Positions 34,285-44,439 of a DNA stretch of 64,000 bases are shown one piece after another. The DNA comes from Megaustenia siamemsis (taxonomy: Eukaryota > Mollusca > Gastropoda > Stylommatophora > Ariophantidae). Every line of letters begins with the position of its first letter. Positions within the stretch are counted from its first letter, which is position 1. A program made the translations under genes and the position numbers. The stretch is from assembly GCA_032433765.1 (NCBI GenBank), contig JAVIAB010000073.1:68615087-68679086 (forward strand). Direction: 5' to 3'. The notes beneath the pieces are model-generated. The model was not told the origin of the DNA. It ran no database searches and saw nothing but the letters and a program-made list of their open reading frames with translations.

Positions 34285-34605
34285 TTATGGTTAGTCGAAG
34301 GCCCCAGTATCACTGCAACCGAATTAAAACCCATAACTGCTTAACAGCCCATGTCAGTGGAATCATCCGAATTAGCATCTCATCTCATTGAAGGGTCCAA
34401 ACAGAGAAAGGCATCTGAAGTCCCCATCATAGCAGCTACATTACATGCCAAAATATATAAGGCCAAGCGGAACCGAAAGTGAACGCAGCTGAACTGTCCT
34501 TCGTCATACGACATCAGCATTCATCATAAGCAATCGGAATATCGAAACACGATCCGGATGAAAAACACAGCTCACTGTGTGCATAGAGCACTAACTCAGT
34601 AGCTC
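34285..34605. repeat. Unclassified dispersed repeat, copy 2
   Basis: Direct-orientation relative of 28640-28945, sharing TCAGTGGAATCATCCGAATTA (less its last base), GAAAGTGAACGCAG-like and AACTCAGTAGCTC blocks. It is followed after about 80 bp by LINE family B sequence. Confidence 0.75.
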
Positions 34606-34689
34606 CGGCAGCAATCTGAATAGATAGAAAGGATGTGCTGACGCAATATTCACTCTAAAACAGCTAGCAGAAAAGACGACGGAACACAA

Positions 34690-35750
34690 TTAAAATCTGT
34701 ACATAGTTTTCATAGACCAATAAAAAACATTCGACCGGGTAAATAGAGAACAATTATATAATATATGCAGAGTTATATATAACAACATACAGAGCAAACG
34801 AACATCTATGTAACAGATCTCTACACCAACAACAGCCTAACAGTAAAAACTGCAACAAGCTACACACTGTGACGTTAGAACATGAGTAAGAAGGTGTGAG
34901 TAACATTGTTTATTACTTACGTGGACTATCTACATATACAAGTTAGCCAACTCAACGGAGACAGTTGAGATTAACAAGATTCTATTCGCAGACGATCAGG
35001 CACAAGTACAATCAATCAATGCAATAAAACAGAAGACCTATGAGGGTACATAAATATACTTAACAACAAAGGTATGCAATACAATACGAAAATCAACCCC
35101 AACTAAACAGAGGTTATGAAAAAAAAACAACGTAATGATATATGCCAAGGGTATACATTTAAACATGTGGAGGGATTTAAGTACCCAGGAAGTGTAGTGC
35201 AAATGATAGTTCACAAGCTTGAGAAGTAGACTCAAATTATAACAGAACTTGTCGAATCATCGGAAAGTTTCAATGCGACAAGGAAATAACACTATAGAAG
35301 CAAAACTAGCACTCTACAGCACAATCTTAATGCAAAGGTTGCATTGCCAATGCCAGACCAGAACTCTAGGTACCAGAACAATAACAAAAATATCTAAGGC
35401 TGAAATGAAAGGCTTTAGATGCAACACAGGAAACAACCTGAGCGATAAGATCAGTAGAAGTGTAGAACTGAGAAAAAAGGGAAATAATTGCGCCAATCAA
35501 GAAATATAAAATGGTCCGGCTGCGTGGCAAGACGAAAAAAAAAAAGGCAAAATATACTCAACGTTCCTTTCTCCATTAAACGCTACGAGAACACCACACC
35601 CAAGGACCGATCGCGACAAAAATAGATTGTTAGACTATCAGAAACTCTAGAGAACATAGCATCTTCCAGCAGACGTCAACAGAAGAGTAAAAGACCGCAA
35701 ATTTCCCCTCGATGCCAAGCGGCAAATGAGAAAGGAAAGAGGAAGATGAT
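34690..35750 (+). mobile_element. LINE family B, RT to 3' end, decayed
   Basis: Broken plus-strand frames: FIDQxKTFDRVNREQLYNIC (RT finger/palm), INKILFADDQAQVQS (the FADD catalytic box), then KISRSVELRKKGNNCANQEI and a Lys/Arg-rich end running into GATGATGATGAAA. Stops and shifts throughout. Confidence 0.75.
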
Positions 35751-35961
35751 GATGAAAGGCTGGCTAATAAAAAATATCGACAGCTGGAATCAGCGAACTA
35801 AACTTGATCAAGACTTTACCTCGCGTGATGGTTTCTGCAACAGTCCGTTAATTGAATGAAGATCGTAGCATGAAGAAGCTAAATAAAATCCCACAAATAT
35901 GAGGCAAGGAAGCCGGATGCGTCGGGCCGAGAAGCGCAAAATATTCTTTCGACAGTCTGTG

Positions 35962-36018
<57 letters not shown>

Positions 36019-36019
36019 G

Positions 36020-37235
36020 ATGTGCCATACCGGTTGGCGTAGTCGATCATGTCCTTCCACAATCTTCTGTGCATCGTATCAATTCTGTTGTTAACTGTTT
36101 TCCATGCCATGACACCAAGCAATCTAGTATTTTCTCTCTTTGTCGTTCGTGATCTCTCTTTCCCTGTACTTTGCCAGTTGTGGGGGCCTCGGTAGCCTAG
36201 TTTGGAAAACCAGCCGACTAGGTTATCGGTCGTTCGGACAACCCATGTTCGATTCCCGCTGTAAGCAGTGTGAGTTGTACTCGGTTGGAAAAACAAAATA
36301 CTCACCGCGGTCGACCCAGCCGCTGGTAGAAATGGGTACCAGGGTATTACTCTGGGAAGGTGAGGATTGCCGCCTTGCATCGTGAGTTTCGATGCTTGAA
36401 GAGACACCATCCATAAGTCTTCGAACATCTCTGGATAGGCGGCCGAACAAATATTGGTTAAAACTCGCGTGCTAAGGCGCCGATTCAAGTCTCGTACTTT
36501 AATTTACTTTTACCAGTTGTAACCAAGTATTCCAACTTTTCTCTTCTCGTGATGTGCACGAAAAAGTGTAATATTTCTTTCTGAAGTTTCTAAGGAGTTC
36601 CATTTTTATGTTGGCCTCTTTGAGAATTTCCTCGTTGGTCTTTTTAGCTGTCGGGTAACTGTCAACATTCTTCTGAGAAATAACATGTCTGTGGCCTCTA
36701 ATCGCTTTCTCATTTGTTTGTTACTGTCCATGATTCACTTCCATGGGCCAAAATTGGCTCTATATTACACCGATGAACTCTGCTTTTTATTTCTGTGGTG
36801 CATCTTCTATCTGATGTTTTTATTGTGCCCAAGTATTTGACGCGTTGGACTTGTTTCATATTTGTCCTGTTTATTTTTATGCTGCATAGTGATAATGATT
36901 GTTTCTTCGATATGGCCATTACTTGTGTTTTCTTATTATTCAGACTTAGGCCTTTCTTGTTGGTTTCTTTTACTATTATGTCTATAATTTCTTGTAGTTC
37001 TCTGTCTGCTATTAAGACGGCGTCATCGCATTACGCAAATTGTTTATGTTGTGACCGTTGACTTTAATTCCTTTTATATCTACTATTGATCTCATAATAT
37101 TTTTTGCTGAAAGTGAAAACAAATCCGGCGACAGAACACAGTCTTGTCTGGCTCCTCGTTTTATATATTTGAACTGTCCTGTTTGGTTGTTAATTCTTAT
37201 GGCTGCTGTTTGTATATCTGAGTATAACTAACACA
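36020..37235 (-). mobile_element. RTE-like LINE family A copy carrying a SINE
   Basis: Minus strand from 37235: RINNQTGQFKYIKRGARQDC then VLSPDLFSLSAKNIMRSIVD, a damaged YADD, LSLNNKKTQVMAISKKQ, VKYLGTIKTSDRRCTTEIKS and the terminal LWKDMIDYANRYGT, ending in (ATG)n at 35965-36018. An internal part between 36720 and 36780 is deleted, and a SINE interrupts it at 36182-36505. Confidence 0.85.
36182..36505 (+). repeat. SINE type 3 inserted in LINE family A
   Basis: tRNA-like head GGGGGCCTCGGTAGCCTAGT with B-box-like GTTCGATTCCCGC, then a body with GACCCAGCC...AAATGGGTACC...CTGGGAAGGT that resembles the SINE type 1 body. CCAGTTGT occurs on both sides (36174-36181, 36513-36520), so a target duplication is likely. 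Confidence 0.75.
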
Positions 37236-37344
37236 ATTTAATAATAACAACAAAGACAAATAATATCGCTATTATCTACCAGTAATTGTACACGACGACA
37301 ACAAAACAGAATAAGAGCACTAAATACTATATCGTTTTATATTA

Positions 37345-38320
37345 ATCTATGTCGAAGAATAGTTAAATATTTGGGAACTTTGTTAACCTCATACGGAAGA
37401 TGTACAAAAGAGGTGAGATGCAGAATTGCTCAGGCAAAAGCAGGTTTCCAAAAAATGAGTAAGGTACTATGCAATCCAGCTTTGACAATAGAAACAAGAA
37501 AAATAGTTCTTAAATGTTATGTAGAGCCAGTCTTAACATATGGATGCGAATAATGGACAATAGGACAACAGACAAGAAAATCACTGGAGTCTGTAGAAAT
37601 GTGGTTTTACAGAAGAATGTTGAGAGTACCATGGACAGCTAAGAAGAGTAATGAAGATGTTCTGAAAGAGGTCAAAGCAAAACAAGAGCTAATTTCCAAT
37701 ATTAGGAAGAAATAATCATCAATTTTTGGCCATGTAATGAGTAGAGAGGGTGTCCGGTTAGCGCAATCGATAGGCGGTTGGCTTACCACGGCAACAGCCG
37801 GGGTTCGTTCCCTGGCGAGGACACCTGGGTTTTACTAATTCCCTAAAAATTAGTGGGAGCCGCGATAGCTCAGTGGTTAGTGAACTGGACTACTACGGAC
37901 AAGGGGTAGGGTTCGATCCCAACCGACGGCTCCGGGTTCACCCAGCCTTAAATGGGTACCGGATTATTTCTGGGAAAGTAAAGCAGCACGGGCGTAATAC
38001 CGACCACATTACCCCAAAAATCATGTGCTGAAGGTCTGTAAAATATAGGGTCACTAACACCATATTTCCCTATACGCCACTTGGCGTGACGGGGGGGTAC
38101 TTTACTTTTTTAATGAGTAGAGAACAACTGGAATATATTGTAGCAACTGGAAAAATTGAGGGACGAAGAGATAGAGGGAAACAAAGAGAAAAAATAACAG
38201 ACAGCTTAAGAGAATGGCTTGGCAGAAGGTCAACAACAGAAATGATAAATAACTGCCGAAATAGAAAGTTGTGGAGAGACATGATCACCTATGCCAGTAG
38301 GCCCGGTACTTGATAATGGT
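37345..38320 (+). mobile_element. RTE-like LINE family A, 3' half, split by a SINE dimer
   Basis: Plus strand: YLGTLLTSYGRCTKEVRCRI, AQAKAGFQKMSKVL, CYVEPVLTYGCE, MWFYRRMLRVPWTAKKSNED, then after the insertion MSREQLEYIVATGKIEGRRD and LWRDMITYASRPGT. Removing 37748-38110 plus one target copy restores the LINE sequence exactly. The upstream neighbour is the opposite-strand copy 36020-37235. Confidence 0.9.
37748..38110 (+). repeat. Dimeric SINE (type 2 head + full type 1) with 13-bp target duplication
   Basis: 37748-37854 is the tRNA-derived head of SINE type 2 (GTGTCCGGTTAGCGCAATCG, B-box GGGTTCGTTCCC) ending CCCTAAAAATTAG. 37855-38110 is a full SINE type 1 (GGGAGCCGCGATAGCTCAGT to the T-rich 3' end). 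TAATGAGTAGAGA flanks the whole unit at 37735-37747 and 38111-38123, with none at the junction. Confidence 0.9.
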
Positions 38321-38370
38321 GATATTGTTTTAACATTTACAGATGTCAGGAATGGTAGCCTGTATGTGTT

Positions 38371-38405
38371 ACCGGAAGTAACGGTGACTGTTTACAATAT
38401 GGCGT
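38371..38405 (+). promoter_or_regulatory. ETS/YY1-like promoter motif pair before a candidate exon
   Basis: ACCGGAAGT at 38371 matches the ETS-family consensus, and ACAATATGGCG at 38394 resembles the YY1 AAxATGGCG site spanning a start codon. Both are typical of TATA-less metazoan promoters. The link to transcription here is inferred. Confidence 0.4.
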
Positions 38406-38557
38406 CGACTGGAGGTATTTTGACTTCAAAATCTTGGACACATTTTTTTGGAAAAAATACTCGCGTACCTGCAGCTTTCGATCGTGAGCAAGCTGCACAT
38501 GACATCAGCACTCCAGTTTGTATTGCTGTTAAATCAGTTATAGGGCTGCTAAATTCC
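38399..38557 (+). CDS. Candidate first coding exon of an unidentified gene
   Basis: The ATG at 38399 opens exactly 53 codons, MASTGGILTSKSWTHFFGKN then TRVPAAFDREQAAHDISTPV and CIAVKSVIGLLNS, to a good donor TTCC|GTAAGT in phase 0. I do not recognise the protein. It has no clear signal peptide, although the end (VCIAVKSVIGLL) is hydrophobic. It is supported by the ETS/YY1-like motifs just upstream, normal codon composition unlike nearby LINE debris, and the strong donor. I found no matching second exon within the window, so it may be the start of a long gene, a processed fragment, or chance. Confidence 0.4.
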
Positions 38558-38689
38558 GTAAGTCTCATCTGTTATGTCTCAAGTTTAAGTAAACCTATCA
38601 CTTTATAATTTATTTAGTATTTTTAAACGAGAAACTTAGTTTAGTTTAGTACTTAGTCACTGACTTAGTAGGCATAATGAAAAACAGAA

Positions 38690-38790
38690 CTGGAATCGTC
38701 AGTTACTACTGGACACAGTGAGATTTGCTAAGGAGGGCTCTGAGCACCTTTTGGCATGTTCGAAGTGCAATGATGATGACCCGCAAAAAT
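38690..38790 (+). mobile_element. I-clade LINE 3' terminal fragment
   Basis: Reads TTTGCTAAGGAGGGCTCTGA and then CATGTTCGAAGTGCAATGATGATGACCCGC: the same (L)RRxSEHLxxCSxCNDDD terminal module found at 15.4, 22.3 and 29.9 kb, in plus orientation. Confidence 0.6.
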
Positions 38791-38799
38791 AACTCAAAC

Positions 38800-39319
38800 C
38801 TATTTTTATTTATTATTATTTTTATTTTAGCTTTAACTTTAACAGGTCTAAACAATTTCCTGATCATGTTCAAACATGCACGCTTGCAATGGCAACGTTT
38901 ATTACATTTTTAATTAATTTGAATTTTGTGTAAGCTTTACACTTCACACTCAACAAAACTCAACACTCAGCAACACTGACATTGTTTCCTGCTAAAACTA
39001 CTGCACAAAATATAATTTTGGAGTCCACTTGACTTTGACTTTATTTATACAAATGCAAAATTGAAAGCTAAAATCTGAGATAAACAATAGAATCAGTTGA
39101 GTAGAAAACATAAATTATTACTCCTCAGAGAAATTGTAATTAATTGTTTATTTTATTTTCTACGGCCTTCCAACATAACTGAGTAACAGAGATATTTCTT
39201 TAATTAATCAGTTTCATTTCTGAAAAAAGGGTGCCCATGGGCGTAAGTTGTGTTATAGATTACACTCTCAGTCACTCTGTAAATTACAGCAATTTGCAAT
39301 ATCTGTGCCTTTTTTTGCA
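38800..39319. other. AT-rich DNA, no feature
   Basis: No recognisable element or coding signal. Confidence 0.5.
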
Positions 39320-39760
39320 GCACATCCTTCTTTTTATACTGCAGTCATGAAGTCATCCAGACTGAGAATCCATATCTTATGATGAAGTATACCATCCATT
39401 TCAGGGTTTTGTTTTGGACCACATAGTTTCACTTCCGTTGTGGTTATCATGGGGTAACATTTTCCTCGTAAAGTTTGTGTACTGGAGGCAGTCGTGTAGA
39501 ATGTGTTTTGCTATCATATCTGCTAGGATTTAATGACACAAACAGGGTGTTCCCCAGTCATTGTCATCAGGAAGCATGTCTTTTGCAGAACGTTGTACTT
39601 CCTTTGCAGAACATTGCATTCACCACAGCCTGTCTGAAAGAATCTCTGTTTCTAGCCGGATCTCCCACTTCTTCTGTTGTCATGTTCAAGGTCTCCTTGA
39701 TGTCTTGAAACCACTTCCAACTACTTATGCCCCTGATGCATTGCCCAGAACTATACCCTA
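39320..39760 (-). mobile_element. LINE 3' fragments (family D, plus I-clade-like end)
   Basis: 39545-39760 matches the family D end at 61585-61925 (shared CACAGCCTGTCTGAAAGAAT). 39320-39520 reads on the minus strand like the QDCLQF...MTTKH tail of the I-clade fragment at 52.2-52.4 kb (TGGAGGCAGTCGTGTAGAAT on plus). Confidence 0.55.
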
Positions 39761-39984
39761 GTACATATCTTAAATTTGGAGTACAGAAAAATAGCCTAAG
39801 GAGCTAATCTGTAGACTCTTAGATTTCTTTAGGTTCGTCATGAAACACCATTCTTGTGAGTTTTGGTTCCTGTGAATGGAAGGTGGTTTAGGCCACAAGT
39901 GTGAAGTTCTTATTGTGAAGACCACTGGAGAATCAAGTGCATGTTGGCGTAAAATTATACCTACTGGTCACAATGACTTCTTAA

Positions 39985-40440
39985 TGGGGGGACTAGGTGG
40001 TCTAGATGCCAGACATCTGCCTCTGGACAAGAAGGTCCTGGCTTCGATTCCAACCACAGGTGGTGGAAAATATATTTTAAAAATTGAATCCATGGCTTTA
40101 CCCTCTTCTGGTCATCATGCAGTGAGATCCGATGTCTATGATGAAAAACGGAGGTCCCGTGTGCATTCTGCACATGTTAAAGAACCCCCCTTGGCAGTAG
40201 GTAATCAGAAGGAGTAGGCCAGAAATGGTCACTGCCCTGGCAAAATTAATAGGAAAAAAAATCTACCTACAAATGTTAAAACTCTTGACGATATAAGAGT
40301 GCCTCTAAAGTTGAAGAATATCTGTCTATGTAGTGGGTGACACCTGCGCACACAGCTGCCTGTGTAAAAGATAGGGAAAAGTGATATTCATGCAAAATTC
40401 AGTCACTCTGGACTGTGCTAGAGATATAAAGTTGGCGAAT
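39985..40440 (+). repeat. SINE type 4 (TTAAAGAACCC core)
   Basis: Head GGGGGACTAGGTGGTCTAGA and B-box-like CTTCGATTCCAACC, then a body with CCCGTGTGCATTCTGCACAT and GTTAAAGAACCCCCCTTGGC, a block I associate with widespread molluscan SINEs. It ends with the same 3' domain as SINE type 2 (CTATGTAGTGGGTGACACCT ... ATTCATGCAAAATTCAGTC). Confidence 0.7.
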
Positions 40441-40899
40441 ACAAACAACAAAACAATGACTGTTTAAACTTTTCGACTTCATGAACAACGACAATTGCTT
40501 GACTGACTGCTTTGACATACTGCTGAGTGCTGGAACAAAGCTATAAAATCACTGGAAGGGCCATTTCTTTTTGTGTAGAGATGACTTGACCATTAGACTG
40601 ATGCTCATCAGATATTACCCAGCTGTGTCTTAATTTTATTGGCGGTTATGGCAATAAAACCTTTAAAGCTAAAGCAATTGACTAGGAAGTTCAAACAATC
40701 TTTAAAACGGTCTATATAAGCTTTGAGTTTTGCATTAGAGTCTATTTTTTTACTTGAATATTCTCAGTTTTTAAAATCAGAGCCTTCGCTGAGAGTTTTT
40801 TTTTCTCTTGAACCAGTGTTCTAGTTTCACTCTGAGTTAAGTTTGAGAAGTAGTTATCAAAATTATACAGTCAAAATATTTAAAGCTTTGAATGATTAG
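40441..40899. other. No supported feature
   Basis: AT-rich; may be the upstream part of the transposase relic that follows, but no frame is readable. Confidence 0.4.
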
Positions 40900-41045
40900 T
40901 TTCTCATTTGGAGGTTTTGGGAAATGCTCTGACATTGCAACAGATGAAGCTAAGGCAATGGTTAGCCATACAACAGGATTAGTAGACTTGTTAAAGAAAA
41001 AAGATTGTTCTTACATTGCACCTATCAGGTGGCACTTTTTGAAAA
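40900..41045 (+). pseudogene. hAT/ZBED-like transposase fragment
   Basis: Plus strand 40920-41040 reads GKCSDIATDEAKAMVSHTTG then LVDLLKKKDCSYIAPIRWHF, resembling the CTDGAxAMxGxxxG(L/V) block of hAT-family and ZBED5/SCAND3-like proteins. No upstream BED finger or dimerisation domain is visible. Short relic, tentative. Confidence 0.4.
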
Positions 41046-41790
41046 ATTATAAATATCAGTGACAATCTCTTTAAAACAGCTAGAAGAAAAGACGACAGAA
41101 CACAATCAAAATTTGTCAATTAAAAAAAAAAAAGATGGATTGATGGATTATTTAGGCAGTTCACAAATTGTAATCTGGGTACTTCTGGGAAATATTATCA
41201 AAAGACCTTTTATCCAATTTGCTTAAATTTTCAATTCAAATATTATCCTCATTTGGTAGTACAGATGTATGTGAAAGTGTTTTTTTCCAAGCCATTAAAT
41301 CCAAACTAGAAATCATATTGAATGTTCTTTGCTGAAAGCCTGTCTAAGACTTTCCTGGAAAGATTTTAAATAAACACCAAGAAGTTTGTGCTAGCTCTCA
41401 TATAAAATGTCCTGGGAGCACAGTGAGTAATTTCTTCGACATTCTTATTTTCTACAAATTACATGTCTGCTTGTATATGGCCTTTGGCGTCTTGACAAAA
41501 TATGCTGGTAGCAAGCAATCATGATAAGTCAGTAGTTTGGTAAAGTATTAGTGTCTTATGCTGCTTTGTTGAACAGCTTCTCTTGTGCCTGAATCTGCAG
41601 TATTGGATAAACAGATCTTCTGCAGAATGAACAAGATGTATATGTGGTGCCTGGCCTCATCTCCTTTCTGCTGCACCTTTTGACTTCTGACTTTGTTATC
41701 ACTACTGCCTCAGAAGTTGCTGTGACATTTTATTTATATTTTTGTTCTCCACATGCTATGATCTGCAGCCAAGTTTTCCCAGTTTCTTTC
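41046..41790. other. No supported feature
   Basis: AT-rich. No readable element between the hAT-like relic and the LINE tail at 41795. Confidence 0.45.
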
Positions 41791-42630
41791 CCTGATCATC
41801 ATTATCATGTGCCATACCGGTTGGCGTAGGCGATCATGTCCTTCCACAATCTTCTATCTACAGTGCATCGTATCAGTTCTGTTGTTGACTGTTTTCCATG
41901 CCATGACACCAAGCTATCCAGTATTTTCTCTCTTGTTGTCCGTGATCTCTCTTTCCTTTTATTTTGCCAGTTGTAACCAAGTATTCCAACTTTCCTCTTC
42001 TCATGATGTGCCCGTAAAATGTTGATTGTTTCTTTCTGATGTTTTTTAGGAGCTGCCTTTTTGTGTTGGCCTCTTTGAGAACTTCCTCATTGGTTTTTTA
42101 GCTATCCAGGGAACTTTCAACATTCTTCTGAGAAATCCCATTTCTGTGGCCTCTAATTGTCTTTTCATTTGTTTGTCTACTGTCCATGATTCGCTTCCAT
42201 AGGTCAGAATTTGTTTTATATAGCAACCGATGAACTCTCTTTCTCATTTCTATTGACATAGATTTGTTGCATAAGATATTTTTCATTTTCTCAAATGCTA
42301 TTTTGGCCTGAGCTATTCTGCTTTTTATTTCCGTGGTGCATCTTCCATCTGATGTTATTATTGTGCCCAGGTATTTGACGTGTTGCACTTGTTTCAGATT
42401 TGTCCTGTTTATTTTTATGATGCATGCTGGTGATGATTGTTTCTTCAATATGACCATTACTTCTGTTTTCTTACTATTCAGACTGAGATCTTTCTTTTAC
42501 TATTATGTCTATCATTTCTTGTAGTACACTCTGTCTTTGCTATTAAGACTGTGTCATCCGCATATCGCAAATTATTTATGTTATGACTGTTGACTTCAAT
42601 TCCTTTTTTGTCTACTATTGATCTCATAAT

Positions 42631-42887
42631 GGTGTCCGGTTAGCGCAATCGATAGGCGGTTGGCTTACCACGGCAACAGCCGGGGTTCGTACCCTGGCGA
42701 GGACACCTGGGTTTTACTAATTCCCTAAAAATTAGTACCTCTGAAGTCGGAGTAAATCTGCCTGCATGGCGAGGGGCATCCTGTAATGGGATAAAACAGA
42801 CTTTACACGCAAAATTCAGTCCCACAAAATTGAGTGGGTGGGACTTCGTCAGAGGTCAAAGCTGACGAAAGCGAACGAACGAACAAA
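42631..42887 (+). repeat. SINE type 2, full copy with target duplication
   Basis: tRNA-derived head (A-box-like TTAGCGCAATCG, B-box GGGTTCGTACCC), spacer CCCTAAAAATTAG, a 3' domain CTGCCTGCATGGCGAGGGGC ... ACACGCAAAATTCAGTCCC ... GGGACTTCGTCAGAGGTCAA and a (GAAC)n tail. TGATCTCATAAT flanks it at 42619-42630 and 42888-42899. Confidence 0.92.
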
Positions 42888-43037
42888 TGATCTCATAATA
42901 TGTTCGCTGTAAAGTGAAAACAAATCCAGCGATAGAACACAGCCTTGTCTGACTCCTTGTTTTATAAGTAGAAATTGTCCTGTTTGGTTGTTAACTCGTA
43001 TAGCTGCTGTTTGTTGCCAGTACATGTTTTTTATGAT

Positions 43038-43991
43038 TCACAGATCCTTGCCATCATTGTTTAATTTATGCAGCATATTGATTATTTCCACATGCTTTAC
43101 TTTATCAAATGCTTTTGTGTAGTCTATAAAACACATATATAGATCTTTCTTTACCTCTATAGATCTTTCTATCAATGTTCTTAAGATGTATATTGCATTA
43201 TTGGTGCCTTTTCCTTCCACAAATCCACGTTGATCTTCACTTATTTCTGGTTTTATTTTGTTTCTTACACGTCTCATGATTATTCTTAGTAATATTTTAG
43301 TCATATGGCTCATGAGACTAATAGTGTGATGGTCTTCACAATCAGTGGCGCCTGACTTCTTCGGTATGGCTACAAAGATAGATTTTAGTAGATCTTCGGG
43401 TGTGTGTCCAGTGTTATATATGTCATTGAGTAGTTTTGTTATGACTTGTACTCCCAGTGCTTCTAATGCATTTATCTCTTCGATTGTTATATTGTCGGGA
43501 CCTGGAGCTTTGCCTCTTTTCATGTGTTGAATTGTGTCCTCCACTTCACTCTGCATAATTGGTGGTCCTGTGTCTTCATTTGAATTGTTTAATTCTGGTC
43601 TTTCATCATCATAGAGTTGACTGATATATTCTGTCCATCTTTCCATTGTCTTCTCCAGCCCCATTATTATATTTCCTTCCTTTGATTTCACACATCCTGA
43701 AACTTCTTTTCTTCCTGTTAATTCATTTAATTGATTGTGCATAAAATTTAAGTCTTTCTTTTGTTGTTTTTCCATTTCTTCACATTTCTGTTTTAACCAT
43801 CCTTCCTTTGCTTCTCTGCATTTGTTGTGGATCTCTTTGTGCAATATTTTGTATGTCCGTTCTTCTTTCTTATGTTTTCTTCTTTCATCCATTAGTTGTA
43901 ATATTTCTTCTGTCATCCATTTCTTTTTGTTGATTCTTTTGGTCACTGGTATTATTTCTTTTGATGTTTGTTGAATCGATTGTTTGAGCAT
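43038..43991 (-). pseudogene. LINE reverse transcriptase fragment (family A)
   Basis: 317 uninterrupted codons. The N-terminal Lys/Glu-rich linker (KKKWMTEEILQLMDERRKHK) leads to RT blocks: RGKAPGPDNITIEEINALEA, FVAIPKKSGATDCEDHHTIS, DQRGFVEGKGTNNAIYILRT and DLYMCFIDYTKAFDKVKHVE (the first catalytic Asp in FIDYTKAFD). The frame breaks after LNNDGKDL; the catalytic YADD box lies further on in another frame at about 42565. A LINE RT normally copies its own RNA at a nicked target; this one is dead. Confidence 0.93.
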
Positions 43992-44069
43992 TTCCCACTG
44001 CTCCTCGATGTTCTGTATTTTCTCAATAGCATTATATATATTAAAAAAACACCCTTTACAATTAATAAG

Positions 44070-44275
44070 AAAAAAAAAATACCCAAAATATTAAAACTCT
44101 CGACTATAAAAATATGAGAGTACCTCTGATGTAGAAGAATATCTGCCTGTATGGCGGGGGACACCTGAGAACATGGCTGCCAGTGTGAAAAATAGGAAAA
44201 AGTGATATTCAAGCAAAATTGTGTTGCTCAGAACTTTGCTACAGATATAAAAGCTGGCAATCTCAAACAAGAACA
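44070..44275 (+). repeat. SINE 3' domain fragment (type 2/4 body)
   Basis: Carries TACCTCTGATGTAGAAGAAT, CTGCCTGTATGGCGGGGGAC and GATATTCAAGCAAAATT, the shared 3' domain of SINE types 2 and 4, preceded by an A-run. The head is absent. Confidence 0.7.
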
Positions 44276-44439
44276 TATATTTATATATCCATAGCTCCTG
44301 TTGGCTCATTACCAAATTGTCTGTATGTCCCCTGTTATCAACACTAGAGTAAGGGTTGATGTTGTTTTCCACGTTCTAGAGTAGAACTTTTGGGGGCAGT
44401 GTCTGATATAAATGAGGAACAGGTTGTTATCTATTTTCC

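Larger units (their letters stand above)
41795..44035 (-). mobile_element. RTE-like LINE family A, most complete copy
   Basis: From 44035 on the minus strand it covers the EN-RT linker, the reverse transcriptase (43991-43038 intact, then shifted through QTRLCS and NLRYADDTVLIA), the KKxxVMVILKKQSS segment, VKYLGTIITSDGRCTTEIKS, the WT/RRML region and the terminal LWKDMIAYANRYGT, ending near CATCATTATCATG. A SINE type 2 sits at 42631-42887. The endonuclease domain is missing (5' truncation). Confidence 0.93.
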
